NCBI GenBank assembly: GCA_019911785.1
Contig: JAIOJM010000027.1
Coordinates: 1-26,407 of the forward strand
Direction of reading: 5' to 3'
DNA from: Sulfuricella sp.
GTDB taxonomy: Bacteria > Pseudomonadota > Gammaproteobacteria > Burkholderiales > Sulfuricellaceae
Length of the DNA: 26,407 nucleotides
This document shows, piece by piece, positions 16,976 to 24,721 of the stretch. The translations under genes were made by a program, and so were the position numbers. How positions within the stretch are numbered: the first letter of the stretch is position 1; every line of letters begins with the position of its first letter. The notes beneath the pieces are model-generated. The model searched no databases and was not told where the DNA came from. It worked only from the letters and a program-made list of their open reading frames with translations.

Positions 16976-19127
16976 CGTCGTCTCCTAAGCTGCCCAGAAT
17001 TTCCATGATGTCTGGCTCGCTGTAGTCGTCGGTGCCTGGCCCCGGAAAAGGCAGAATGTCCGCACCCTTGGCAGGTGCTGGTTTGTCAGAATCGAAACGG
17101 AAGGTTTCGGTCTTTCGGTTAGCTTCCTTTTCATCGGCGCGATGCGTGTGGATGTTTTTGGTACGGCTGGCGGCACTCTCGGCGCTTGGTTCACCTTTCA
17201 GCTTCACCGCGCCGGCGACGATATCCTCGATGCCTGCGGCCAAGTCAGCCGAAGCAAGCTGCTGCCGGTGCTGACGTTTTGCCGAGACCTGTTGTTCTGC
17301 CTGTTGCTGCTGCCCTATCTCCCAAATCGACATTTGCCGGTGCGCACGGCTACGTTCTGTCATCGTACAGGTCTGAAATTGCATCGACACATGGTTATCA
17401 TGCAGATAGATTTCATCCACGTTGCGTGGATCGTAGGAAATTTTGACCTTCCAAGTCCCACTCTGACGGGCGCGATCAAACCATCGTTCCTCAACCGCTT
17501 TCTGACAGGTGTAGAAATCACCCTGAAATCGGATGCCGTTTACCGTAACTGTTGCCTCAGCTACCGGCAAAAGACTGAAACGCACCAAATCTTCTGGATA
17601 CTGGCGCAGGCAGCCGCTACGGTTGGCTATACCCCACTCCCAAAGATCAATCGGTACGGCAGGTATGTTGTCGGCAGCAAGGTCACGATCCTTGTCGTAG
17701 CGTTTTATCTCGTGCTGGTTGTTGTAGTACAGCACGCACTCGATGATGATCTGGGTGAACTGGTCCAGGTCGAGCACAGCATCCAGCCGATAATCCTTGC
17801 CGCCACGCGCGCGGAAATCTACATCGATGTAGCCTGGCATATAAGGCTTGAACTTGGCGGGTATTAAGCGAAAACGCTGTTCAACAATACCTTTCCAGTC
17901 ACCCCGGTACGCCGCCGCAGTTTCAACGGTGACGTTGAAACTGTTGATCAGCGTCTCGATCATGCGGCTTTCGATCTCGCCCCTGTCGCCGAGAATAGTC
18001 GCCGGCAAATGGCGACACGGCCATTCTTCTGGCTCAATACTACGACCGAATTTTTTGCAGAACGCCTGTTTATCCGAAGCAGTGTTCGCCAGAGCCATCA
18101 TCGCGCCGACCCAGGACGGCCCCTCCAGTCCAATGTAAATACCGGTAATCATCCGACTGAACACGTCGATGACGATATACAGCACCGGCCGACCGATAAT
18201 TCTGTGACGATCCATGCGCGAAACCAAATATACGTCGGCAATCGTCGCGTCAATCTGGTACCGAGCACCCGGACCCCAGACTTCTGCCGTCGATGTACCC
18301 AGCAGACCGCGCAGATCTTTGTCGTAGATACGCGGCTTCAGTCGCTTACGCTTAATGTGGAGTCGGTCGTTGTCCTGTTCTAGCCAGTAATTGAACTGAC
18401 CGAATGTGGGAAATCCCGTTGCAGCCATATCGACGTTCGGGCTGTGCGTAACACCCCCTGTTTCGGGATTGATTGTGCGTTCGCAGAAGAAATCCTTGAT
18501 CATTTGATCATACGCGCCGCGCAATGTGAATTTGACCTGCATAACGTAGTAGCGCGCAACTGCGACGCGGAAGATTTTTCTAGTGTCATCGCCGATATTG
18601 ATCCCCGGAAGGTCACCGAACTTTCGGGGGCGACCACGCTTGATATTACTTTTCGTTGAACGTGTTTTACCCCTACCACCAGAGTTGGGGTAATCTGGCA
18701 ACAGCGCATTGGGAGTCAGTCCACGTTGCCAGTAGCGATGCAAATATCGATAAATCGTCTTATGCGTTGAACCGTGTTGCTGGACACATTTGATGATCAG
18801 TTCCCAGCGACGATCTGCGTAATAGATAGTGGGTTCATCAATCACTAATGCTTCAATGATGCCCCACGCTTTAGTTCGAATTTTCCTTGATTTCTCAGGG
18901 AGTGACGCCTCATTCACAACGACAAAATATGGATCTGCAGTCAACAGCTTGGCTTTACCCGTATCGATGTCATCCAGCAAAACATTAATCTGCGCAATTT
19001 CCGGTTTCGCCCCTAGCGTATTGATATCAAACGTAACGGCCAATGGCTGCGTCGGGTGCAGCCAGAGAATACGAATGACCTTTCCGTCCCCCTCAATATA
19101 TTCAAGCAAATCGTTCCGCAATAGCAT
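16962..19127 (-). CDS. tnsB: TnsB, DDE transposase
   Basis: A 721-residue DDE-type recombinase (Tn7 TnsB is 702). The catalytic triad reads D293 (YQIDAT), D381 (LGDRGE) and E416 (GIVEQRF). Spacings of 88 and 35 residues are identical to Tn7 D273/D361/E396. The N-terminal third holds the end-binding helix-turn-helix region (about 100-165) and a basic stretch (NIKRGRPRKFGDLP). TnsB binds the transposon-end boxes and cuts the 3' strands. The right-end AATAAAGTTG boxes at 24635-24684 are its likely targets. ATG 19127 overlaps the tnsA TGA by 1 base (TGATG). Confidence 0.97.
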   Translation of the reverse strand: MLLRNDLLEYIEGDGKVIRILWLHPTQPLAVTFDINTLGAKPEIAQINVLLDDIDTGKAKLLTADPYFVVVNEASLPEKSRKIRTKAWGIIEALVIDEPTIYYADRRWELIIKCVQQHGSTHKTIYRYLHRYWQRGLTPNALLPDYPNSGGRGKTRSTKSNIKRGRPRKFGDLPGINIGDDTRKIFRVAVARYYVMQVKFTLRGAYDQMIKDFFCERTINPETGGVTHSPNVDMAATGFPTFGQFNYWLEQDNDRLHIKRKRLKPRIYDKDLRGLLGTSTAEVWGPGARYQIDATIADVYLVSRMDRHRIIGRPVLYIVIDVFSRMITGIYIGLEGPSWVGAMMALANTASDKQAFCKKFGRSIEPEEWPCRHLPATILGDRGEIESRMIETLINSFNVTVETAAAYRGDWKGIVEQRFRLIPAKFKPYMPGYIDVDFRARGGKDYRLDAVLDLDQFTQIIIECVLYYNNQHEIKRYDKDRDLAADNIPAVPIDLWEWGIANRSGCLRQYPEDLVRFSLLPVAEATVTVNGIRFQGDFYTCQKAVEERWFDRARQSGTWKVKISYDPRNVDEIYLHDNHVSMQFQTCTMTERSRAHRQMSIWEIGQQQQAEQQVSAKRQHRQQLASADLAAGIEDIVAGAVKLKGEPSAESAASRTKNIHTHRADEKEANRKTETFRFDSDKPAPAKGADILPFPGPGTDDYSEPDIMEILGSLGDDDAKR

Positions 19128-19969
19128 CAGGCAATTCTCCTGATAGGAGTTTCTAACGCAGCGGTACTGATTGCACTGACTGGATTGTTTAGATCAAACT
19201 TTGCGTCCAGATCAATGCCGATCACCTTGTTCGCAGCCAGATGCCGAATGACCATCAGTGCTTCACCTGCCGCAAAACCCTGCGAACTTTCCAGATAACG
19301 CACAAACTGTTTGATGATCATGTCCCTTTTCTGTGGAAGACAGGCAATGAGCCGGGCACACCGATCCTCCCAGTAGCCGGTATACGGCGTGACTAGATGC
19401 TCCAGTGATTGCATCTCATGCAACCAGCGCAGATTTTTGATGCGTTGCTTTGGCAGATCATGATCGGTGATTAACCCCCAATCAGTACCCTTCCAGTCGC
19501 TCCAATATCGACGATCAATCTCCAGCTTTTCCAGCGTGCGCCCATCGTCCAACTCGCTGGCCGGCTTCACTGTACGCACAATCAACGTGCTTCCATTCTC
19601 CGTTTTAACATCGACCAAAAAATCTGTTGTCATCACAATGTCCGCCTTGCTCTGCCTGTCCATGGGATGACTTATTCCCATTTTTGCAGCGATGCTCCGG
19701 GTCATGTCCCGATCCAACGGAAACTGCTCGCGGATGTCAGTGACAGCGTTCGACCAGTCGAGCAGCAGGAATACTGCCGTCTCCATATCCGACAACAGGT
19801 GATGCTCTCGCCCCGTCTTGGCACTATGAATACGCGAAGACCTGCCAAGCGAGGATACGTCGTGCACCGTTAACCACGGACGGTATTCAGCGCCACTACC
19901 TTGACCTCGGCCCTCCTTCACGAAACGGGCAATTTTATCTTCGTCTATACCGTATCTACGTTTTGCCAT
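19127..19969 (-). CDS. tnsA: TnsA, endonuclease subunit of the transposase
   Basis: A 280-residue restriction-endonuclease-fold protein (Tn7 TnsA is 273) that cleaves the 5' strands at the transposon ends, allowing cut-and-paste movement. Strong Tn7-like blocks include KEGRGQGSG, PWLTVHDV, GRSSRIHS, KTGREHHLLSDMETAVFL and DIREQFPL. Catalytic residues read E63, D116 (TTDFLVD) and K135 (VKPASEL), corresponding to Tn7 E63, D114 and K132. I choose ATG 19969 (MAKRRYG), which aligns with the Tn7 N-terminus and has GGGGG upstream. A TTG at 19987 would add six residues. It is the first gene of tnsABCDE. Confidence 0.95.
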   Translation of the reverse strand: MAKRRYGIDEDKIARFVKEGRGQGSGAEYRPWLTVHDVSSLGRSSRIHSAKTGREHHLLSDMETAVFLLLDWSNAVTDIREQFPLDRDMTRSIAAKMGISHPMDRQSKADIVMTTDFLVDVKTENGSTLIVRTVKPASELDDGRTLEKLEIDRRYWSDWKGTDWGLITDHDLPKQRIKNLRWLHEMQSLEHLVTPYTGYWEDRCARLIACLPQKRDMIIKQFVRYLESSQGFAAGEALMVIRHLAANKVIGIDLDAKFDLNNPVSAISTAALETPIRRIA

Positions 19970-20044
19970 GCAACATTTCCCCCGCAAACCTGCGCGGCAT
20001 CAGCCTGACGGCAATAAGCCATCAATCTTTAAGGAGAAATCCGA

Positions 20045-20062
20045 AGGGCGGCGAACCGCCCT
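20045..20062 (-). terminator. Rho-independent-type hairpin after the small minus-strand operon
   Basis: On the minus strand AGGGCGG-TTCG-CCGCCCT forms a perfect 7-bp stem with a stable UUCG tetraloop. It begins 13 bases after the stop of the 20075-20254 gene. The trailing sequence is only moderately T-rich. It would insulate tnsABCDE from the upstream small genes. Confidence 0.6.
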
Positions 20063-20074
20063 CAGATATCAGGA

Positions 20075-20254
20075 TTAACGTTTGCTGTCAGGCGTGATCT
20101 TTACCGGCGTCCACACATTCCCCGGTTTGGTGGTTGGTGGAAGTGGCTTGTTATCCGGCACCGTGGTGAAGTTCGGATGTTTCCCGCCCTTGGGTCCAAT
20201 TTCCTGATATATGCCACCTTGGTTGCCTGTGCTTTGGCCTGGTTTTTTGCTCAT
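20075..20254 (-). CDS. Small YjzC-like protein
   Basis: A 59-residue hydrophilic protein. It contains GIYQEIGPKGGK (residues 14-25), NKPLPPTT and NVWTP near the end, the Gly-rich G-Y-x-x-x-G ... P-P ... W pattern of small YjzC-like proteins of unknown function. The start is ATG 20254 with a strong GGAGG six bases upstream, which overrides longer readings of the frame. It lies 49 bases downstream of the DUF3892-like gene and was probably cotranscribed with it, then terminated at the 20045-20062 hairpin. Function is unknown. Confidence 0.65.
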   Translation of the reverse strand: MSKKPGQSTGNQGGIYQEIGPKGGKHPNFTTVPDNKPLPPTTKPGNVWTPVKITPDSKR

Positions 20255-20303
20255 AAATACCTCCAATAAGTTTGAAGCAGTGTTGATTTTAAGATAAACA
20301 TTT

Positions 20304-20585
20304 TTACGAACATTGCGGTTGGGCGAGCAAGTTGTCGTTCCATACTCCATCCGCGTATGTGCGCAGATAAGCGGCACGCCCTGACGGGCGAACCACACCC
20401 ACATCCGCACGTTTGCCCGTGCGAGAATCTTTCACAAAAAAGGTGTTTGTTTTCGCATCAATACTCTCAACCACCTGTGCCGTTACCCATTTCCATGGAG
20501 TGGCTGGGTTGCCGACGTGCGTGATGTGTTCGTGCGTGCCGTTAGTCTGCGATTTCGTAATGCAGGTAATTTGAACGTCTGTCAT
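20304..20585 (-). CDS. DUF3892-like small protein
   Basis: A 93-residue protein of unknown function. The layout matches DUF3892: an N-terminal VQITCITK strand, HEHITHVGNP (18-27), a W-x-W segment (PWKWVTAQVVESI), a FFVKD strand, then YLRTYADGVWNDNLL near residue 73 and a terminal Cys. The start is ATG 20585 with AAGGA about 8 bases upstream. It is the first of two small minus-strand genes between tnsA and the right-end cargo. No enzymatic motif is visible. Confidence 0.75.
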   Translation of the reverse strand: MTDVQITCITKSQTNGTHEHITHVGNPATPWKWVTAQVVESIDAKTNTFFVKDSRTGKRADVGVVRPSGRAAYLRTYADGVWNDNLLAQPQCS

Positions 20586-20733
20586 GCTGGATTCCTTGTG
20601 GCGGTAGCACTAGAAATTAGCGCCTTCACTAGTCATGGCTCTATTTGAGGGGGGCATTCAGACAATTTTTATATTAATTTTTCTGCTGTCTGTATAGTGT
20701 GAAAAAAGAGCCTGTATAGATGCAGGGGGATGA
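20586..20733. promoter_or_regulatory. Divergent intergenic region between DUF3892-like gene and sigma-like operon
   Basis: This 148-bp AT-rich stretch lies between divergently transcribed genes. For the plus strand a TATAGT at 20693-20698 could be a -10 element, but no good -35 sits at the right distance (CAGACA at 20659-20664 is 28 bp away). AGGGGG just before 20730 is the ribosome binding site for the sigma-like gene. A non-standard promoter, for example one used by the encoded sigma-like protein, is possible but not shown. Confidence 0.35.
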
Positions 20734-21312
20734 TTGATAAATACACAACAAAAACGCGATGTTCTCACCCTGGGCGAGCTGAAAGGCAAGCTGAGCAACT
20801 TGTCTGATGCCGAATGGATCAAGCTCGGCAGGGCCTCCGACGCACTGTGCTGGGGACTTGCCATTCAAGGCCAGGACCTATTGAATGAAATATTCTGCCG
20901 GGCCTTGGAAGGCAAAAGGAAATGCCCGGTCGATGTCCAGGTTGTGGTGTTTCTTATTCGTGCCATGGAAAGTCATGTCTACGCTTACCTAAAAAAACGG
21001 AGTCACGACGCACTTGAGCAGGCTGTTATGTCTAACGATAGCGATCCTGAAAATTCGGACATCGTTATCGAACTGCGGCCTAACATGGATACGCCTGACG
21101 AAATTTTGCTAGCGAAACAAACATTAGAGAAAATTGACCAATCATTTAGTGGCGATGAAAAAGCACAAATGGTGTTTATGGGGCAAATCGACGGCCTTTC
21201 CCCCCAAGAACTTCAGGAAGTCGCCGGGCTGAGCCCTGTCGAATATGCCAGCACCCTGAGATCCATCCGACGCAGACTCGACAAACTGGATGCTGAAGGA
21301 TTATTCAAATGA
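20734..21312 (+). CDS. Sigma-70-like (region 4) protein, first gene of an ImmA module
   Basis: A 192-residue protein. The C-terminal 60 residues (AQMVFMGQIDGLSPQELQEV, then a short turn, then STLRSIRRRLDKL) have the helix-turn-helix pattern of sigma-70 region 4. The N-terminal two thirds have a sigma region 2-like spacing (LIRAMESHVYAYLKKR) but weak similarity. The frame opens directly after an in-frame TGA at 20731. The first usable start is TTG 20734, four bases after a GGGGG ribosome site; ATG 20730 is out of frame. The stop overlaps the next ATG (ATGA). It may be a specialised sigma factor or a DNA-binding regulator that recruits polymerase. Confidence 0.6.
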   Translation: MINTQQKRDVLTLGELKGKLSNLSDAEWIKLGRASDALCWGLAIQGQDLLNEIFCRALEGKRKCPVDVQVVVFLIRAMESHVYAYLKKRSHDALEQAVMSNDSDPENSDIVIELRPNMDTPDEILLAKQTLEKIDQSFSGDEKAQMVFMGQIDGLSPQELQEVAGLSPVEYASTLRSIRRRLDKLDAEGLFK

Positions 21313-21743
21313 CAGAAAAACCAATAGACCCTCGTTATCAACTTCGCAAAATTTCTGATTTGTTCATTGATGATCTGCTTGCAACTTCAGATGCTGACAT
21401 CTTGGCGGAAGCGGCGAAGGATATTTCTACCAAAAATGCCGGAGAAAACGCGAAAGCAGCATATCAGCGTGCGCTACAGACCTCCGGACAAAATAGGCTA
21501 CAAGCGGCTCGCCGTGCAATGGAACTGGAGCGTGAGAGCACAAAAACGGATTTACATCCGTGTGGCATGGATGCAGGAAAAGCACGGAAAATACTTGAAA
21601 AATTCGCGGCCAACGATCCTGATTTCGGTAGCAAAATCACTCTAGCAGCTCGTAATCTACAGGACATCCCTGACTCGGAAGTTTTGAGCATAATTCTCGA
21701 TCTGAAACGCTTAGGCGCACTGCCTGCTGACGGAGAATTGTGA
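21309..21743 (+). CDS. Unknown 144-residue protein between sigma-like and ImmA/IrrE genes
   Basis: I do not recognise the family. The protein is soluble, largely helical and Ala-rich, with no Cys pairs, membrane segment or signal peptide. A short segment (GMDAGKARKILEKFAANDPD) is helix-rich. It overlaps its neighbours on both sides by 4 bases (ATGA and GTGA), so it is likely made in fixed ratio with them. By analogy with modules in which an ImmA/IrrE protease cuts a partner regulator, it could be a substrate or inhibitor of the sigma-like protein; this is inference from position only. Confidence 0.6.
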   Translation: MTEKPIDPRYQLRKISDLFIDDLLATSDADILAEAAKDISTKNAGENAKAAYQRALQTSGQNRLQAARRAMELERESTKTDLHPCGMDAGKARKILEKFAANDPDFGSKITLAARNLQDIPDSEVLSIILDLKRLGALPADGEL

Positions 21744-22525
21744 GAGCACATCCTTCCCTGTCTAAAGCCGAATGTCGGCTTTTGGATTTAGGCATTACTG
21801 AACCAGGATCGATTGATGTTGAAGCGATTGCGTGGGACGAAGGGGTAAGGGTTCAGTATGGCGATTTAAGTGGATGTGAAGCCAGGTTGGTTGGTTTTGG
21901 GGATCGCGGAATTGTCACCATCCGAAAAGATTCTGATGAGCGGAGAAAGCGGTTCTCCCTCGCCCATGAGTTAGGTCACTGGAATTACCATCGGGGCCGA
22001 TCATTTGCGTGTCGAGCTGACGATTGGGTTGCCGGCTACAGCACCAAACCAACTGAAGAACGCGAGGCCGATGGGTATGCTGCGGATTTATTGATGCCCG
22101 CTTACATGTTCAAACCGTTATCGCGCGCTATCAAACGCCCTACGTTCGATGGCATACAGGATTTGGCTGATCAATTCAGAACCAGCCTTACTGCTACCGC
22201 TATCCGGTTGGTTGACATCAATGTGTGGCCGTTACTTTTAGTCTGCCATTCGGCGCAGGGCCGCGTTTGGTTTAAGCGCTCGAAAGACATACCTGACAGG
22301 TGGTTTCCGCAAAAAGAGCTGGATGAGGACTCTATTGCATTTGATAGATTGTTTGGTAACAAAGACCGGGTTCGATCCCAGAAGATTAACGCAGATGCCT
22401 GGTTTGATCGTCGCGAAGCTGATCGTTTTGAAATTGTTGAAGACGCTATCCGTATATCAAGCAGCCAAGTCCTGACACTTCTATGGTTAGAAAACGATGA
22501 CATGCTAGAAGAAAAGGATCGGTAA
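21740..22525 (+). CDS. ImmA/IrrE family metallopeptidase
   Basis: A 261-residue protein with the zinc-binding motif HELGH at 76-80 (RFSLAHELGHW) and the downstream third-ligand helix EREADGYAADLLMP near residues 107-120. These two motifs define ImmA/IrrE (DUF955) peptidases, which cleave repressors or other regulators, as ImmA does for the ICEBs1 repressor and IrrE for DdrO. The start is GTG 21740, overlapping the preceding stop (GTGA). No XRE repressor gene is adjacent, which is the usual partner; instead a sigma-like protein and an unknown protein precede it. The C-terminal 120 residues are variable and could sense a signal. Confidence 0.85.
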   Translation: MRAHPSLSKAECRLLDLGITEPGSIDVEAIAWDEGVRVQYGDLSGCEARLVGFGDRGIVTIRKDSDERRKRFSLAHELGHWNYHRGRSFACRADDWVAGYSTKPTEEREADGYAADLLMPAYMFKPLSRAIKRPTFDGIQDLADQFRTSLTATAIRLVDINVWPLLLVCHSAQGRVWFKRSKDIPDRWFPQKELDEDSIAFDRLFGNKDRVRSQKINADAWFDRREADRFEIVEDAIRISSSQVLTLLWLENDDMLEEKDR

Positions 22526-22599
22526 GGACCTTTCCCAAATTTCAGTTTCTCATTCAGACTATTATATTTACTGCGCGTCCATCTCAGTGCATATTCCAC

Positions 22600-22717
22600 T
22601 GAAAACACCACTCATATCGATTACAAACCCACCACCTATAACGATGTAAAGTCGGCCACCTGTTCGAATCAAAGCCCACCCGCCCCAGCGATGTTGCGTT
22701 TTCATTGGCTACTGACA
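22600..22717. mobile_element. IS21-family-like end remnant (degenerate GGTGG repeats, no transposase)
   Basis: On the minus strand, GGTGG-headed units begin at 22680, 22660 and 22636, spaced 20 and 24 bases, with a weaker GTGG unit near 22611. Each is followed by a T-rich core and a TTCG/ATCG-like segment, as in the tandem terminal repeats of IS21-family elements (GGTGGGCTTTGATTCGAACA and GGTGGCCGACTTT...). TGTCAG at 22718-22713 (minus strand) could be the TG terminus. No istA or istB fragment flanks it, so it is a solo end left after deletion. The remaining 22526-22599 and 22718-22881 hold nothing that I recognise. Confidence 0.5.
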
Positions 22718-23058
22718 GTCTGCGTCGTGCCCGGAAGGTACAGTCCTGATTGCCGGTTCCTCGGCCTTTGCGGACGATTGCTCTTTGTCGCAGATTCGGA
22801 TTGAATGACTGCTTTGTGGCTAGCTGGGAGAGCTGCCGCAATCGGCCAGAAGCAGGCATTTGAGAATGTCCGCGAAACTGAGCGTGTTTCAGTGGTAATG
22901 ATAACAAGGCAGACACTATCCATAACTCAGCCCATAAGCCAACTATAAGTGGCCTATCCAACGATGAAGCGCTTGACCTGGTCGCGCAGTTCGTAGATCA
23001 AGCCTCCGATGACGCCAACCTTGAACTCGTCGATCACGCACTTTACCTCGCCGACGAA

Positions 23059-24456
23059 TTGGAGGCGCGCGGCCTTCAACCACCCGAGATGGCACTGCTC
23101 GACTACTTCCGTGCAAACGCATGGGCGTCTCGCTACCAGCAGCGGCTCGGTGATCGTGCGGCTGTTTGGAACTTCGAGCAACCCGAAGTGTGCCAACAGG
23201 TGTTTCTGCTACGACGCGTGATGAATAACCCCGGGTTCGTTGCGATGGACGCGATCCGCCGTTGTCAAGTCCTGACCAACCTCGCCAACCAACTCGACAC
23301 GCTTGGCCGCTTTGTTGAGGCACGCGCATATTGGAGTGCCGCGCTTACGATAGACTCAAGCTTCTGGATGGCGCGCGCCAACCGAGGACGCGGGCTCATG
23401 CACTATGCCGCCGCGCTATACGATCCAGGACACGCCGAGGTATTTGCCTTCCACGCCCACTGCGATCTCGTCCAAGCGGTGGAATTGGTCTCCAAGCACC
23501 CACATCTTGGCGACTATCGGCTCATCTCTTTCTTCTCGAAGTCGGCGGAACAGATCGCGCACCACTACGACATCGAGGCGATCGGCAAGGCGCACAAGCC
23601 AGATGACTGGGACATGGGCACGGAGCCGACGGAGCGCGCATATCGCCGCTGGTGCCTCGACAACATACTGTTCCTCAACCCCCTAAACGACATTGAGGTG
23701 GCCTCAATCGCGGCGCGCGACATCATGAGCCTGCCGAACTTCACCACAGCGATCAACGAGCCGCCGATCGTGGTCGGTATGTTCAACGAACTGAAGCAGG
23801 GGTTCGCATCGGCGCGATGGATACTGTGGGAAGGTTTCCAGTCACACAGGTCACATTTGTCCGACCGCGAGGTGTTGCTCTATAACACGCTGGACTATCC
23901 AGCGTATGGGCTGTCGGTCGAAAAGGTTAAGATCGCGTTTCGAATGGCCTACTCGATCCTCGACAAGATCGCCTACTTCCTGAATCACTACCTTGCGCTG
24001 GGTATTCCCGAGAAGCGCGTCAACTTCAGAACGATCTGGCGTGAGAAAGATAACGGGCCGGTGCGCGATCGCTTTGCGAAGTCAGAGAACTGGTCGTTCC
24101 GCGGCCTGTTCTGGTTGAGCAAGGATTTATTCGAAGAGGACATGCGGGACTCGATGGAACCGGAAGCGCACGCCCTGGCTGATCTGCGCAACCATCTCGA
24201 GCACAAGTACGTGAAGGTCCATGAGATGCTGTTGCCCTCCAAATCGGTAGGCGATCCTTTCCACGACACGTTAGCTCACGCGATCACCCGGTCTGACCTC
24301 GAACGGCGGACGCTGCGCCTCGTGCAACTGGTCCGGTCGGCACTCATCTACCTCTCGCTCGGAATGCATCGGGAGGAGCAAGAGCGTGGGAAGGGTAAGG
24401 AGGGGTTGACGGCAACGATGCCACTCGATCCGTGGCGTGACGAGTGGAAACGCTAA
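23059..24456 (+). CDS. LA2681-like HEPN protein, probably 5'-truncated
   Basis: A 465-residue protein. The N-terminal half is TPR-like helical (TNLANQLDTLGRFVEARAYW). The C-terminal domain has RNHLEH (R377-x4-H382), the catalytic R-x4-6-H motif of HEPN ribonucleases. Overall layout fits the LA2681-like HEPN group, putative RNA-cutting effectors of conflict systems. The listed start is TTG 23059 with no ribosome binding site. Protein-like sequence continues upstream in frame to a TGA at 22879-22881 (codons 22942-23058 read ALDLVAQFVDQ...LADELEARGL) with no ATG, GTG or TTG. The gene therefore seems to have lost its true 5' end, perhaps with the decayed IS21-like end just upstream. It could be a pseudogene or use a non-standard start. 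Confidence 0.65.
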   Translation: MEARGLQPPEMALLDYFRANAWASRYQQRLGDRAAVWNFEQPEVCQQVFLLRRVMNNPGFVAMDAIRRCQVLTNLANQLDTLGRFVEARAYWSAALTIDSSFWMARANRGRGLMHYAAALYDPGHAEVFAFHAHCDLVQAVELVSKHPHLGDYRLISFFSKSAEQIAHHYDIEAIGKAHKPDDWDMGTEPTERAYRRWCLDNILFLNPLNDIEVASIAARDIMSLPNFTTAINEPPIVVGMFNELKQGFASARWILWEGFQSHRSHLSDREVLLYNTLDYPAYGLSVEKVKIAFRMAYSILDKIAYFLNHYLALGIPEKRVNFRTIWREKDNGPVRDRFAKSENWSFRGLFWLSKDLFEEDMRDSMEPEAHALADLRNHLEHKYVKVHEMLLPSKSVGDPFHDTLAHAITRSDLERRTLRLVQLVRSALIYLSLGMHREEQERGKGKEGLTATMPLDPWRDEWKR

Positions 24457-24634
24457 CCAAGCGCCGACGCTATGCCTGGGATAGCGCATGTGCCTACCTC
24501 CTGATCCGCTTGCCACCTGCGCGATCGTCCGCTATACCGGGTCGAGTAAGGAAGTACGGGGTTCAAGTGGAATCGGTGGCGGGTTGGGGGTTGCGTATTC
24601 GTATCAGCAGATACTGCTTAGCTCCAGCACGATC

Positions 24635-24701
24635 CAACTTTATTTTGTACGCGCCAACTTTATTAGTTGCGATACAACTTTATTTTATGCCGACACCGAC
24701 A
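24635..24701. mobile_element. Tn7-like right end with three TnsB-type boxes at attTn7
   Basis: Three copies of CAACTTTATT lie at 24635-24644, 24655-24664 and 24675-24684, spaced exactly 20 bp. On the minus strand they read AATAAAGTTG, like the Tn7 box core AATAAAGTC. The terminus is TGTCGG read from the glmS side. It occurs twice in tandem: inner end at 24695 (gives the same 18-base distance from terminus to ATAAAG as Tn7) or outer end at 24701. The inner choice places the insertion 23 bp past the glmS stop. Overlapping sites are typical of the right rather than the left end. Confidence 0.85.
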
Positions 24702-24707
24702 GGCTCC

Positions 24708-24721
24708 TAGGCTTTCGCCTA
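24708..24721 (-). terminator. Hairpin overlapping the glmS stop codon
   Basis: On the minus strand TAGGC-GAAA-GCCTA forms a perfect 5-bp stem with a GAAA tetraloop, and its first three bases are the glmS TAG stop. No T-tract follows; the transposon end begins within 7-13 bases. It may be the base of the original glmS terminator, interrupted by the insertion. Confidence 0.35.

Larger units (their letters stand above)
1..24701. mobile_element. Tn7-like transposon, right part with cargo (left end outside window)
   Basis: A complete tnsA-B-C-D-E operon is followed by accessory cargo. A right end with TnsB-type boxes lies about 20 bp beyond the glmS stop codon. Orientation is the same as classical Tn7: tnsA is on the glmS side and the operon is transcribed away from glmS. 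No matching left end was seen in 1-378, so the element is taken to continue beyond base 1. That is an inference: an internal boundary in the cargo cannot be excluded. Presence of both TnsD and TnsE families suggests two targeting routes, glmS attachment-site insertion and insertion into replicating or conjugating DNA. No cas genes or CRISPR repeats are present, so it is not a CRISPR-associated transposon as far as the window shows. Confidence 0.85.

Noticed and set aside
11961..19969. CRISPR-associated transposon (CAST)
   Set aside because: No cas genes or repeat arrays are present; the element has its own glmS-type TnsD and a TnsE.
22584..22961. Minus-strand 125-codon frame between ImmA and HEPN genes
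   Set aside because: It crosses the IS21-like repeats and the start of the HEPN coding frame, with no ribosome binding site or recognisable protein content.
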